Shown: in pieces, positions 56,481-64,000 of the stretch
How positions within the stretch are numbered: the first letter of the stretch is position 1
Layout: every line of letters begins with the position of its first letter
The notes under the pieces: model-generated
Seen by the model: the letters and a program-made list of their open reading frames with translations, nothing else
Told to the model about the DNA's origin: nothing
Database searches by the model: none
Position numbers and translations under genes: made by a program
DNA from: an uncultured Piscirickettsiaceae bacterium
GTDB lineage: Bacteria; Pseudomonadota; Gammaproteobacteria; Methylococcales; Cycloclasticaceae
Direction: 5' to 3'
DNA: 64,000 nucleotides
NCBI GenBank assembly: GCA_913061075.1
Contig: CAJXSK010000006.1
Coordinates: forward strand, 1 to 64,000

Positions 56481-57106
56481 TAAACGTTGGCTCCAAGTTT
56501 TGCGGCTTGTTCTTTTGCTGCATTGATGACAGAACCGACGGTGTCGGGGTCAGCAAGGGTCGGTTCAATAATGACATTGTTAATATCCCTAAACCCAATG
56601 AAACCGAGAGACATTTCAAGGTAAGGCTTTTGGAAGTCCATGCCCTTCGCTTCGGCATTGTTGTATTCGCCACCCCGCGAATAAATAGCGGTAACCGGTT
56701 TGCCTGTGACGAGCCCGAAAAACCCTGTTTCAGGGTCAAAGCCGAACGTTAAGCCAGGTTGGGTAATCACATCAATATAGTGTTTTAGTTTATAAGGAAT
56801 GGAAAAATTCCACATCGGTACGCTGTATAGATAGCAATCAGCATCTTTAAATTGCTCCGTTAGGGTAACTATTTCCTGCCATGCAACTGTTTCCGTTTCA
56901 CTTGGGCTTTGGCCGTGTAAAAAACTGTATTTGGCATTGAGTCGTTCACCATCAAATTCTGGCAAGTTCGCATCCCATACATTTATCGTAGTGACTGTAT
57001 TGTCTGTAGAGGCGGCCTTGAAGGCTTCAATATAGCTATTTGCAACGTCACTAGAACTGGAACGCTCGCCGCGAGGTGATGATTGAATATAAAGTAATTT
57101 GCTCAT
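56480..57106 (-). CDS. azoR: FMN-dependent NADH-azoreductase/quinone reductase
   Basis: A 208-aa flavodoxin-fold enzyme. The FMN phosphate loop is 'SPRGERSSS', with 'YSVPMWNFSIPYKLKHYID' and 'YSRGGEY' as family motifs. It reduces quinones and azo bonds by two electrons. In this setting, detoxifying quinones formed from catechols is plausible. It lies 15 bases after the DODA-like gene. Confidence 0.9.
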   Translation of the reverse strand: MSKLLYIQSSPRGERSSSSDVANSYIEAFKAASTDNTVTTINVWDANLPEFDGERLNAKYSFLHGQSPSETETVAWQEIVTLTEQFKDADCYLYSVPMWNFSIPYKLKHYIDVITQPGLTFGFDPETGFFGLVTGKPVTAIYSRGGEYNNAEAKGMDFQKPYLEMSLGFIGFRDINNVIIEPTLADPDTVGSVINAAKEQAAKLGANV

Positions 57107-57121
57107 GATGCTTTCCTGTTG

Positions 57122-57931
57122 TTAACTAAATTGATAGGCAGATACATTAACACCCATCACATTGTCTGTGAATACGTTTGAACCGTTATCGTTACCGGCG
57201 GCGCCTTCGGCTACCATGAGTGGAATGAGGTGCTCTTCTCGAGGGTGACAGATTTTTGCAGAGGGCGCTTGTGCCCAGTTTGCTAAGCCGCCTTTTCGGG
57301 CAGCAGGGGTGTCGGTGCAGGTTTTAGTTAGCCATGTGTCAAATTGTATTGAGTGACCACCGGGGTCATTGCATTGCATTAATATTTGCATATTATGAAA
57401 GCTGATGCCGCTACCAAGGATTAGTATGTTTTCATCGCGTAATGATTGTAGTGCTGCCCCCATTTGTTGATGATAGGCCGGGTCCAAGCTGCTATGTAAT
57501 GAAACTTGGACGACGGGAATATCGGCATCAGGAAACATCACTTTTAAGGGTACAAACGTGCCGTGGTCATAGCCGTGTTCTGGAGTGAGTTCACTTTTTA
57601 TATCAGCGGCTGTGAACAGGGTTTGAATCTTGTTTGCTAACGCTGGCGAACCGGGCGCGGGATATGTCAGCTCATAAGTATGTTCAGGGAAGCCGTAGTA
57701 ATCGAAAATTAACTCGGGTTTGGGGTGACTGTTTATTTGAATAATATCAGCTTCCCAATGGGCGGAAAAAATAACGATGGCACTGGGTTTTTGTGGCAAC
57801 GAAGCGTGTATGTTTCTGAGCCAATGTTCGGTTTTATCCCAGGTGCCAGCATCACCTCTTGTCCAATCCATAAAAAAGCAAGGGCCAGCACCGTGAGGGA
57901 TGTACAGTGAAGGAAAACGAGGTTCTTTCAT
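57122..57931 (-). CDS. Class III extradiol dioxygenase, DODA/YgiD type
   Basis: A 269-aa LigB-superfamily enzyme. Metal histidines are visible in 'YIPHGAGP', 'FSAHWEAD' and 'EHGYDHGTFVPLKVMFP', and 'EEHLIPLMVAEGAA' closes the site. Relatives (E. coli YgiD, plant DODA) open catechol-type rings such as DOPA. It is unrelated in fold to the extradiol enzyme at 15211. It heads the minus-strand operon with azoR and the SDR. Confidence 0.88.
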   Translation of the reverse strand: MKEPRFPSLYIPHGAGPCFFMDWTRGDAGTWDKTEHWLRNIHASLPQKPSAIVIFSAHWEADIIQINSHPKPELIFDYYGFPEHTYELTYPAPGSPALANKIQTLFTAADIKSELTPEHGYDHGTFVPLKVMFPDADIPVVQVSLHSSLDPAYHQQMGAALQSLRDENILILGSGISFHNMQILMQCNDPGGHSIQFDTWLTKTCTDTPAARKGGLANWAQAPSAKICHPREEHLIPLMVAEGAAGNDNGSNVFTDNVMGVNVSAYQFS

Positions 57932-58007
57932 GCGTTAAATCATTTTAATGTAAAGGGTTTATGATATATCATCTATTACAAATCAACTGTAAATTATAGG
58001 TGCCAAC

Positions 58008-58568
58008 ATGAGTGATGCAAAAACAAAACTTTCGTGCGTAACAGTAGCGCTTCATTGGGCTGTAGGGTTAACGATGATTATTATGCTGACAGTTGGTTGG
58101 TATATGGCCGAATTTGAAGAGCACTGGCTATACCCTATCCATAAATCTGTCGGCATGATTGCTTTCGTCGTGATTCTTGCACGGGTGATTTGGCGTATTA
58201 AGCAGGGCTGGCCAGAAGCCGCGAGTAATTACAAAGCGTGGGAACATACATTGTCAAAAATAATTCATTGGGCATTGATTATTGGCACAGTGATGATGCC
58301 AGTATCTGGCATGCTGATGTCTGGTTTAGGTGGCTATGGCTTGTCTATTTTTGGCTTGGAGTTATTGGCTGCAACACCAAATCCTGAAGAAGCGGGGAAA
58401 ATGATACCGATTAATGGCCCTATAGCTGGCACAGCACATGAAATACACGAAATTGCCGGTTATGTGATTATGGTATCGGTGCTATTGCATGTATCGGGTG
58501 CTTTGAAACACCACTTTATGGATAAGGACGGTACGCTGAAAAGAATGCTGGGCAAACGTATCGATTAG
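58008..58568 (+). CDS. Cytochrome b561
   Basis: A 186-aa inner-membrane dihaem cytochrome with four membrane helices. Haem-ligand histidines are expected in 'VALHWAVGL', 'YPIHKSVGM', 'IIHWALI' and 'HEIHEIAGYVIMVSVLLHVSGALKHH'. It may mediate electron transfer between quinol and superoxide or an acceptor. It is divergent from the DODA operon and alone. Confidence 0.9.
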   Translation: MSDAKTKLSCVTVALHWAVGLTMIIMLTVGWYMAEFEEHWLYPIHKSVGMIAFVVILARVIWRIKQGWPEAASNYKAWEHTLSKIIHWALIIGTVMMPVSGMLMSGLGGYGLSIFGLELLAATPNPEEAGKMIPINGPIAGTAHEIHEIAGYVIMVSVLLHVSGALKHHFMDKDGTLKRMLGKRID

Positions 58569-58591
58569 AAATCACAGTGAGTGGAGCGGGG

Positions 58592-59440
58592 TTATTTAAA
58601 CGTAACAGACACCGTAACGGCTTGCTGAGAACTTAAGCCATTATAAACGGCTGTCAAACGCCCTTTTTTCACAGGAATCGGCGACGTTAAACTGCCAAGC
58701 GATAAAAATGCACCGGGTTTTAACGGGTAATTCATCGCTAATAGTTTATCTCGTAGCCAGCGAATGACATTCACGGGTTTGCCCATTAGCGAGGCACACG
58801 TGCCTGTTTTTAAATGGCTACGGTCGTCATACACAATGCCCACCTGGCAAGCATTGAAGTTCCCAATGTCTTCCATTGCAATAGCTGTGCCCATTACGCC
58901 ATATCGCGCGCCCGTATTAATGGCGGTCAGCATATCTGCCGTTAATGGCTTTTCAGTTGAATAAAGCCGGTCTGGAATTTCGATAAACGGAATTACCTGA
59001 TCAATAGCCGCTAAAAGTTCTTCATCTGTTTTTGCTTCGTTAATGGATGCATCTTTTACTCGTACCAATAAGTCAGCTTCAGCAAAGGGGAGAACGGTGG
59101 ATGAGATATTTATTTCGGCGGGGTTTTCCAACAACATATTTTTTAGAAATATGCCTAATAAGGGCTCGTTAATGCCCATTTTTTGCTGGATATCTGGATT
59201 GGTTAATGCGGCTTTATAGCCGGCAATACCACTCCAGTTTTCAGATAAGGCATAGACAACGCGCTTTTGAATGGCGAGCGCCGTTTCGGGTGTAAGCCCA
59301 GCAATGGCGTCGGCTTCCGTTTTATTAATAAAGTTATTGTAAATGTCGAGTGAAATGCGCGGTACAAAGTTTTCCTGGCGCATAAAGAAAATCGCGATAG
59401 CAGCGACGACGAATATCAAAAAAGTAAATTTAAATTTCAT
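58592..59440 (-). CDS. 2-keto-4-pentenoate hydratase-like protein with N-terminal membrane anchor
   Basis: A 282-aa protein of the fumarylacetoacetate hydrolase/hydratase-decarboxylase family (MhpD/DmpH-like). Recognisable parts are 'WSGIAGYKAALTNPDIQQKMGI', the metal segment 'LPFAEADLLVRV' (the usual E-x-E is E-A-D), 'FIEIPD' and the C-terminal 'PGAFLSLGSLTSPIPV'. It begins with a hydrophobic segment 'FTFLIFVVAAIAIFFM', suggesting export or anchoring, unlike the cytosolic catabolic enzymes. The role is unknown. Confidence 0.8.
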   Translation of the reverse strand: MKFKFTFLIFVVAAIAIFFMRQENFVPRISLDIYNNFINKTEADAIAGLTPETALAIQKRVVYALSENWSGIAGYKAALTNPDIQQKMGINEPLLGIFLKNMLLENPAEINISSTVLPFAEADLLVRVKDASINEAKTDEELLAAIDQVIPFIEIPDRLYSTEKPLTADMLTAINTGARYGVMGTAIAMEDIGNFNACQVGIVYDDRSHLKTGTCASLMGKPVNVIRWLRDKLLAMNYPLKPGAFLSLGSLTSPIPVKKGRLTAVYNGLSSQQAVTVSVTFK

Positions 59441-59448
59441 GAAGAGGC

Positions 59449-60732
59449 TTAACTAAAGAATTGGGTGAATACCTGTGTAATGTATTGGTGGTCTTGTACA
59501 CCAGCACTTTCGCGAATACTGTGCATCGCCCACATCGGGCAACCGACATCGACGGTATTAATGCCTAATCGAGCCGATGTCATTGGGCCAATGGTGCTAC
59601 CACAGCCGATATCTGTGCGATGTGAGTATTGTTGATAAGGCACGTTGGCCTGTTCGCATAGTTGGATAAACCGAGCTTGTGATACGCTGTTTGAGGCATA
59701 ATGAATATTCGCATTGACCTTAATAACAGGGCCTTTGTTTACCCATACTTTATGGTCAGGTTCGTATGCGCTGGGGAAATTCGGTTGATAGGCGTGGGCC
59801 ATGTCGGCGCTAATCATAAAGCTATTGGATAGGGCGCGCTTATAGTCTTCGGCAGGCATATCGAGTGAGCCAACTATACGTTCAAGTACATCAGGTAAGA
59901 AGCTACCATCTGCACCCTTATGGCTGTTGCTGCCAATTTCTTCATGGTCAAAGAAGGCACAAACATTAAACTGATTTGAGCTTAGTGATTCGTCCGACAA
60001 TAAGGCGCTTAAGCCGGCATGGCAGGAAGCCAAGTTATCGAGCTGGCTATTGGCGTAAAATTCATCATTTAGGCCATATAATGAGCCGGCTTGTGTATCG
60101 CAGGCGTGCACTTCCCACGCGGAAATCGTCCTGGCATCAACCTTCAATTCAGCGGCCAGTAAATCAATAAGTGGGAGCTGATCGTTTGAGACGGATAGTA
60201 ATAGAGGCAACTCTGTTTGTTTGTTCAGTTTCAATCCATCGGTGTTAACCGTTGGATTCATATGAATCGCTAGATTGGGTAAACGTAGAAAAGGCTTTTT
60301 AAAGTGAACCAGTTTAGATGTTAGCTGACCGTTATTATTGATATGTACGCGCCCTGCCAAACTTAAATCGCGGTCGGTAAAGGTGGCTAATAACGCGCCA
60401 CCGTATACTTCAACGCCAAGTCTATTAACGCCGCTTAGTTGATTGTCGGGCTTCGGTTTTACGCGTAACCCAGGTGAGTCGGTATGCGCGCCAAGCAGTC
60501 TAAAGCCATCCTGCGCCAAGTCATTTGCACCTACGGTAAATGCAATAATGGAAGAGTCATCCCGTTTAACGTAATAACGCCCCTTACGTTCTAGCGACCA
60601 AGTATCGCCTTCAATAAGTTCGCTAAACCCTTTTTCGCGTAAGGCTAATTCGCTTGTGTGAGCCGCGTGCCAAGGGCTTGGGCTAGCGTCAATATAATCT
60701 AATAAGGCTTGAGCGTGTGCGGTGGCAGACAT
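59449..60732 (-). CDS. M18 family aspartyl aminopeptidase
   Basis: A 427-aa cocatalytic zinc aminopeptidase. Metal and catalytic motifs are 'GAHTDSPG', 'FFDHEEIGSNS' and 'SADMAHAYQPN', with 'SHRTDIGCGSTIGPM' near the end. ATG 60732 is chosen because AAGGA lies 8 bases before it and the longer reading from 60804 runs back through msrB. It starts 1 base after the msrB stop, so the two are co-transcribed. Confidence 0.92.
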   Translation of the reverse strand: MSATAHAQALLDYIDASPSPWHAAHTSELALREKGFSELIEGDTWSLERKGRYYVKRDDSSIIAFTVGANDLAQDGFRLLGAHTDSPGLRVKPKPDNQLSGVNRLGVEVYGGALLATFTDRDLSLAGRVHINNNGQLTSKLVHFKKPFLRLPNLAIHMNPTVNTDGLKLNKQTELPLLLSVSNDQLPLIDLLAAELKVDARTISAWEVHACDTQAGSLYGLNDEFYANSQLDNLASCHAGLSALLSDESLSSNQFNVCAFFDHEEIGSNSHKGADGSFLPDVLERIVGSLDMPAEDYKRALSNSFMISADMAHAYQPNFPSAYEPDHKVWVNKGPVIKVNANIHYASNSVSQARFIQLCEQANVPYQQYSHRTDIGCGSTIGPMTSARLGINTVDVGCPMWAMHSIRESAGVQDHQYITQVFTQFFS

Positions 60733-60733
60733 A

Positions 60734-61117
60734 TTATTCCTTAGAGTCCAAGTTGAGTGATGCTGAATTAATACAGTATCGTAAGCCGGTGGGTTGCGGA
60801 CCATCTGGGAAAACGTGGCCTAGGTGGCAATCACATTCAGCGCAAACTACTTCAACGCGCGTCATGCCGTGGCTGCTATCCCTGTTTTCTTTAATACTGT
60901 CTGGGCTGATAGGCTTCCAAAAGCTAGGCCAGCCACTACCCGAATCGTATTTTGTATCCGATTCAAACAACGGTGTATTACAACACTTGCAATTAAAAAT
61001 ACCAGACGCTTTACTGTCGGCATACAGGCCAGAAAATGCAGGTTCGGTGCCTTTTTGCCTGCATATTTTGTAATCTTCAGGTGTTAATTTCGCTTTCCAA
61101 TCGTCGTCATGTTGCAT
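60734..61117 (-). CDS. msrB: Peptide methionine-R-sulfoxide reductase MsrB
   Basis: A 127-aa repair enzyme. Two zinc C-x2-C pairs ('CKCC' region and 'CAEC'), 'SGSGWPSFW' and the catalytic cysteine in 'RYCINSASL' are present. ATG 61117 follows GAGGA and gives the standard '[20 protein letters not shown]' N-terminus; the longer reading from 61162 is unlikely. Confidence 0.94.
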   Translation of the reverse strand: MQHDDDWKAKLTPEDYKICRQKGTEPAFSGLYADSKASGIFNCKCCNTPLFESDTKYDSGSGWPSFWKPISPDSIKENRDSSHGMTRVEVVCAECDCHLGHVFPDGPQPTGLRYCINSASLNLDSKE

Positions 61118-61170
61118 GGCGTTTCCTCGGTTGTGTTTAAAAATTATACCTGAGAAATACAAAAATTAAT

Positions 61171-62142
61171 TTACAGCCAGTCACTGAGCTGGATGCCGAA
61201 GCCAATGCTATTAGTGTGATTATCATAATCGAGCAGACTTTCGCCGTAACCGTTGAACCACTGCACATACCCGCGAACTTTTTTATGAAGAGGGAAGCTC
61301 CAGCCAAGTTCTAGAGCGCCTCTGTTTTTGCTACTGTTGAGGTTATTTCTGAACATGAACTCAACACTATGACGTTGTTTTTTGTATAGTCCTCGTAACT
61401 CAAAGTGACCTAAAAAGTCCTCGATATCTCGGTTGTCATCTTGTGATCTAGTCTCAGGGATGCGATACCAAGGTTTAAATGACAAATACATATCGCCTCT
61501 TTCTAAAATAAAGTCCGCATACAAGCGGTTCCAGCTTCTAGACAATAAGCCAGCCTGTCCATTCGATTGGTGGGTGAAACCTGTTCGAATAACTGAGTTA
61601 TGTAGGCCTAAAACATTAAAGTCTGTTCCAAATGAAAGCCACGTTTCAGCTTCATGGTTGGTGTCACGAAATGGCGATGAATGAGTCTTGTTAAATTGTT
61701 GCCAAAAAGAACGGTTGGTATAGCCAGCATATAAATCGCCCTGTCCAAATATTACATTCCGGACAATAGGTAGTTTTACGCTCAATTGAAATTTTGTTTC
61801 TAGGTGCTGAAGGTCGACGTTGTCTGTTGGGAAAGTTGCCTCAAAAGGTTCTTTGTTGGGTTCGCTGTTGTTATAGCTGGCAATAATGTAGTTTGGTTTA
61901 TGTGGTAATAGAGAAAAAGCGTTCCACCCTGAGTTTTTTTCGAATAATTGCCTACGTTTTAATGCCGATTGATGGGTTCTTTTTTCAGTCGTATTTTCTT
62001 GGCAGTGTTGCTTAAGTTCGCCTACTGTTACGCTATTGTCTGCTGTGGCCAATTGGTCCGATAGGCATGCTGTCATGCGGCTATTATCGATAGCAAACAA
62101 AGGTGTGCAGAATAAAATAAGTGCGGTAATTAACGTTTTCAT
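61171..62142 (-). CDS. pldA: Outer-membrane phospholipase A (OMPLA)
   Basis: A 323-aa outer-membrane barrel lipase. The active site is H191-Q-S193 in 'GFTHQSNGQAG' with N205 in 'RSWNRLY', as in E. coli PldA. A signal peptide precedes a plug-like soluble part of about 90 residues, longer than in E. coli. The last barrel strands include 'YGESLLDYDNHTNSIGFGIQLSDWL'. It acts on phospholipids that leak to the outer leaflet under membrane stress. Confidence 0.92.
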   Translation of the reverse strand: MKTLITALILFCTPLFAIDNSRMTACLSDQLATADNSVTVGELKQHCQENTTEKRTHQSALKRRQLFEKNSGWNAFSLLPHKPNYIIASYNNSEPNKEPFEATFPTDNVDLQHLETKFQLSVKLPIVRNVIFGQGDLYAGYTNRSFWQQFNKTHSSPFRDTNHEAETWLSFGTDFNVLGLHNSVIRTGFTHQSNGQAGLLSRSWNRLYADFILERGDMYLSFKPWYRIPETRSQDDNRDIEDFLGHFELRGLYKKQRHSVEFMFRNNLNSSKNRGALELGWSFPLHKKVRGYVQWFNGYGESLLDYDNHTNSIGFGIQLSDWL

Positions 62143-62217
62143 ATTGATTATTTGATGTATAAAAAAACGGCTGAAAAGTTCAGCCGCTTTATTGTTATGG
62201 AATATAGCTGCTTGGTG

Positions 62218-63126
62218 TTATTTAGGTAAGCTGTTATAAATTATTTTAATCCAATGTTCTTCATTAACAAAGCCGTCGCCCCAAGTGGTCCATTCGGTTG
62301 GTAGACCGCCAAGCTGGATGTCTTCTAGTGTTTCGCCTTCGGCAGCTAAGTTTTTAACATGTTCTGTCGTGCTTTTTAACATGGCGTAATAGGCTTTAAG
62401 GCCTTTCATATCAGATAAGCCGCCATGCCCCGGGATAACGAGTGCATCACTTGGTAAAGAGTCGATAATGTTGCCAATATTGCGCGTTAAGCTAAATGCA
62501 TTTCCGCCAGTATCCATATCAACAAAAGGGAAAATACCGTTAAAGAAATGGTCACCTAAATGGGCGACGTTACTTTTTGGAAAATAAATAATACCATCGC
62601 CATCGGTGTGGCCATTTGCATAATGAATAAATTGGATATCTTCATCATTAAAGTGAATATTAACGGCGTCCTCAAATGTAATTAACGGCCAAGCTTCTTT
62701 GGGTGATGCTGGAGATTTGCCGAAGAAGTTATTTTGTTCCGCCATTAAACGCTTGCGTACATTTTTATGAGAAATGATGGTTGCGTCGCTGGAAAAATGA
62801 CCATTGCTACCGGTGTGGTCGCCATGCCAGTGGGTGTTGAGTACGAAGCGCAGTTTGCCCGGATTAATATCAGCAAGAGCTGTATTTATTTTGCCAGGCA
62901 TGGGGCTAAGTTGGTCATCGACTAATAGAATGCCATCCTTACCAGCCGATACGCCAATGTTGCCACCAGCAAATCCGCCCTCGCCTTCAAGCATGTAAAT
63001 ATTGCCACGTACGTGGGTGGTCTTTAAGGTGATTTTGGTAAAGTCTTGATCTAAGAACCCCGCAACGCTGGGAGTACAAAAAAAGACAAAAATTGATGCG
63101 ATAAGTAGTTTATTTGGTAATATCAT
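62218..63126 (-). CDS. Exported metallo-beta-lactamase-fold hydrolase
   Basis: A 302-aa protein with a signal peptide (near 'FFCTPSVAG') and the MBL zinc motif 'HWHGDHTGSN', with later metal residues in 'GHTDGDGIIYF', 'HLGDHFFNG' and 'VIPGHGG'. It is of the periplasmic MBL type with unknown substrate, commonly near the QhpE/SoxH-like group. It is 20 bases downstream of the lipoprotein gene and probably co-transcribed with it. Confidence 0.88.
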   Translation of the reverse strand: MILPNKLLIASIFVFFCTPSVAGFLDQDFTKITLKTTHVRGNIYMLEGEGGFAGGNIGVSAGKDGILLVDDQLSPMPGKINTALADINPGKLRFVLNTHWHGDHTGSNGHFSSDATIISHKNVRKRLMAEQNNFFGKSPASPKEAWPLITFEDAVNIHFNDEDIQFIHYANGHTDGDGIIYFPKSNVAHLGDHFFNGIFPFVDMDTGGNAFSLTRNIGNIIDSLPSDALVIPGHGGLSDMKGLKAYYAMLKSTTEHVKNLAAEGETLEDIQLGGLPTEWTTWGDGFVNEEHWIKIIYNSLPK

Positions 63127-63146
63127 AATGAGCTCTCCTTAGGTGG

Positions 63147-63758
63147 TTAAAGGTCGTCGCCTTTTGGTGCTGGGTGCCATCCAGAATACCACAGTTTTGT
63201 AGGTATTATTTCTGGCCCAATACCATTTTTATGAAACCAAGAATCAACGGCAAAAGCAGCGCCGGTTTGGGTGTCTGTCATCACGGCAGAGGTATGTGGC
63301 CAACCATTAAAGAAAAAGCCTCGGTTAATACGATGACCTTCTTTGTGAAAATTAATAAACCCGCGTTGGCGAAACAGCTTGAGATATACCGTCGTGTTGG
63401 TTGCTTCATCTACGCAATCCATCTGGTCGGTCAGGTCATGAAAAAGGGCTGCAAACGTGCCAGGTAAGTCATTTTTAGTTTGAGTAATATCGCCAATAAA
63501 GGCTTCCATTTGTGCGATGGCAAGCGATATTTGTTTCCGTTCTTGCTTTGGGGTTGTGGCCTTGGGTAAAAAGAGTGACTCAATAATAAGCCACTGCTCT
63601 TTATGGAGGGTAACAGTTTGGATTGTTTTGCAGCCATACGAATAACACACTGGAAATGATTCAATAGATTTTAAATCCTTTTGCTTGTTAAAAGAGGCGC
63701 AACCTGAAAGAGCCAGTAAGCCAGCACACGCCGATAAAAGAAGCAATAAAGGACGCAT
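63147..63758 (-). CDS. Lipoprotein of unknown function
   Basis: A 203-aa protein with a lipobox 'LALSGC' (lipidated Cys19 or so) and a soluble part containing 'CYSYGCKTIQTVTLHKEQW' and 'GFINFHKEGHRINRGFFFNGWPHTSAVM', which look like a conserved core but which I cannot place. Several His and Trp residues in the C-terminal half may form a site. The ATG overlaps the previous stop by one base (TAATG). Confidence 0.75.
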   Translation of the reverse strand: MRPLLLLLSACAGLLALSGCASFNKQKDLKSIESFPVCYSYGCKTIQTVTLHKEQWLIIESLFLPKATTPKQERKQISLAIAQMEAFIGDITQTKNDLPGTFAALFHDLTDQMDCVDEATNTTVYLKLFRQRGFINFHKEGHRINRGFFFNGWPHTSAVMTDTQTGAAFAVDSWFHKNGIGPEIIPTKLWYSGWHPAPKGDDL

Positions 63759-64000
63759 TAGGCCAATGCTTTGCCAACAAGGTTCTGTAGGTGTACGGGC
63801 AACGTTAATGCTAAGGCGGCTTGATGTCCTTTATGTGACATCTTCCCCCACGTTTTTTGGACAATATCAATAACCCTTTCTTCAGAATGTTTGCTAGCAA
63901 AGGCATCAAAATAATAGTTTAAAAACACTAGGCAGGACACGTCTTCTAGCGCTTGTGATTCAGCGTCTGTTTTAAGTTTTCGTTTTTGAATAATGTGTTG
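63758..64000 (-). CDS. DUF4202 family protein, C-terminal part (runs off the window)
   Basis: The frame stays open to the window edge. The last 80 codons include 'QALEDVSCLVFLNYYFDAFA' and 'DIVQKTWGKMSHKGHQAALALTLP', which I recognise as the C-terminal part of DUF4202 proteins. The GTG at 63940 is internal, not the start. The function is unknown. It is translationally coupled to the lipoprotein gene. Confidence 0.75.
   Translation of the reverse strand, partial: QHIIQKRKLKTDAESQALEDVSCLVFLNYYFDAFASKHSEERVIDIVQKTWGKMSHKGHQAALALTLPVHLQNLVGKALA

Noticed and set aside
57936-57949. FNR-like palindrome upstream of the DODA-type gene (ATGCG-TTAA-ATCAT near 57930)
   Set aside because: Only one half-site fits, and it overlaps the start codon of the minus-strand gene, so it is not a plausible activator site.
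60733-60804. N-terminal extension of the M18 aminopeptidase
   Set aside because: It would overlap the end of msrB, while ATG 60732 has AAGGA at the right distance and aligns with the family start.

Overview
The window looks like a chromosomal segment (contig end included) of a marine, hydrocarbon-degrading gammaproteobacterium. The AT-leaning composition, the gammaproteobacterial order mnmG-rsmG-parA-parB-atpIBEFHAGDC-glmU-glmS, and an unusually dense set of Rieske ring-hydroxylating oxygenases (six alpha and five beta subunits) point to a Cycloclasticus-like PAH degrader. That genus-level assignment is an inference from gene content, not from a search. The first 48 bases are not biological: they are the tail of an Illumina Nextera i5 adapter carrying an 8-base index, so the contig starts in untrimmed library sequence.

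Layout. 49-5.9 kb: a plus-strand cassette of a lipoprotein PQQ-alcohol dehydrogenase/cytochrome c fusion, a dioxygenase alpha/beta pair and a cis-dihydrodiol dehydrogenase, followed by a nonsense-mutated DUF559 gene and bracketed by two related C-rich/G-rich palindromic repeats. 5.9-10.7 kb (minus strand): two more alpha/beta pairs, an FNR-type regulator with all four cluster cysteines, and a small unassigned protein. 10.9-16.1 kb (plus): a PdxA-like dehydrogenase, a lone salicylate-hydroxylase-type alpha, a naphthalene-dioxygenase-type alpha/beta pair and an extradiol dioxygenase. 16.3-19.0 kb: a small secreted repeat protein, an orphan trpB and a DUF2461 gene. 19.1-21.1 kb: the single reductase, Rieske ferredoxin and hydroxychromene-carboxylate isomerase that complete the ring-cleavage route. 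21.1-36.9 kb: GNAT and MoxR genes, then the housekeeping block with a near-consensus atp promoter. 36.9-40.9 kb: tatB separated from tatA-tatC by a sodium/solute symporter pair. 41.0-48.6 kb: a second catabolic region with a meta-cleavage hydrolase, an AlkB/XylM-type membrane hydroxylase, a methyltransferase, a sixth Rieske oxygenase, and a thiolase/DUF35/acyl-CoA ligase set. 48.6-64 kb: mostly envelope and stress genes (RND exporter, LolA-like protein, outer-membrane barrel, OMPLA, MsrB, M18 peptidase, DODA-like dioxygenase, azoreductase).

How it works together. Several terminal oxygenases appear to share one electron chain (NAD(P)H to 19.1 kb reductase to 20.2 kb ferredoxin). Dihydrodiols are rearomatised either by the SDR (4.3 kb) or, probably for carboxylated rings, by the PdxA-like enzyme (10.95 kb). 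The extradiol dioxygenase and the isomerase fit a naphthalene-type upper pathway. The most interesting signal is regulatory: palindromes of the form ATGAY-N4-RTCAT occur in the control regions of the oxygenase operons, and a one-mismatch copy precedes the shared reductase. Two of them are centred 31 bases from TATACT or TATAAT boxes, the geometry of class II CRP/FNR activation. The FNR-like protein encoded in the middle of the cluster has the E-x-x-S-R recognition helix expected for a TGAT-N4-ATCA core. I infer an oxygen- or redox-responsive regulon that controls oxygen-consuming aromatic catabolism. No rRNA, tRNA, CRISPR array, integrase or transposase was found.
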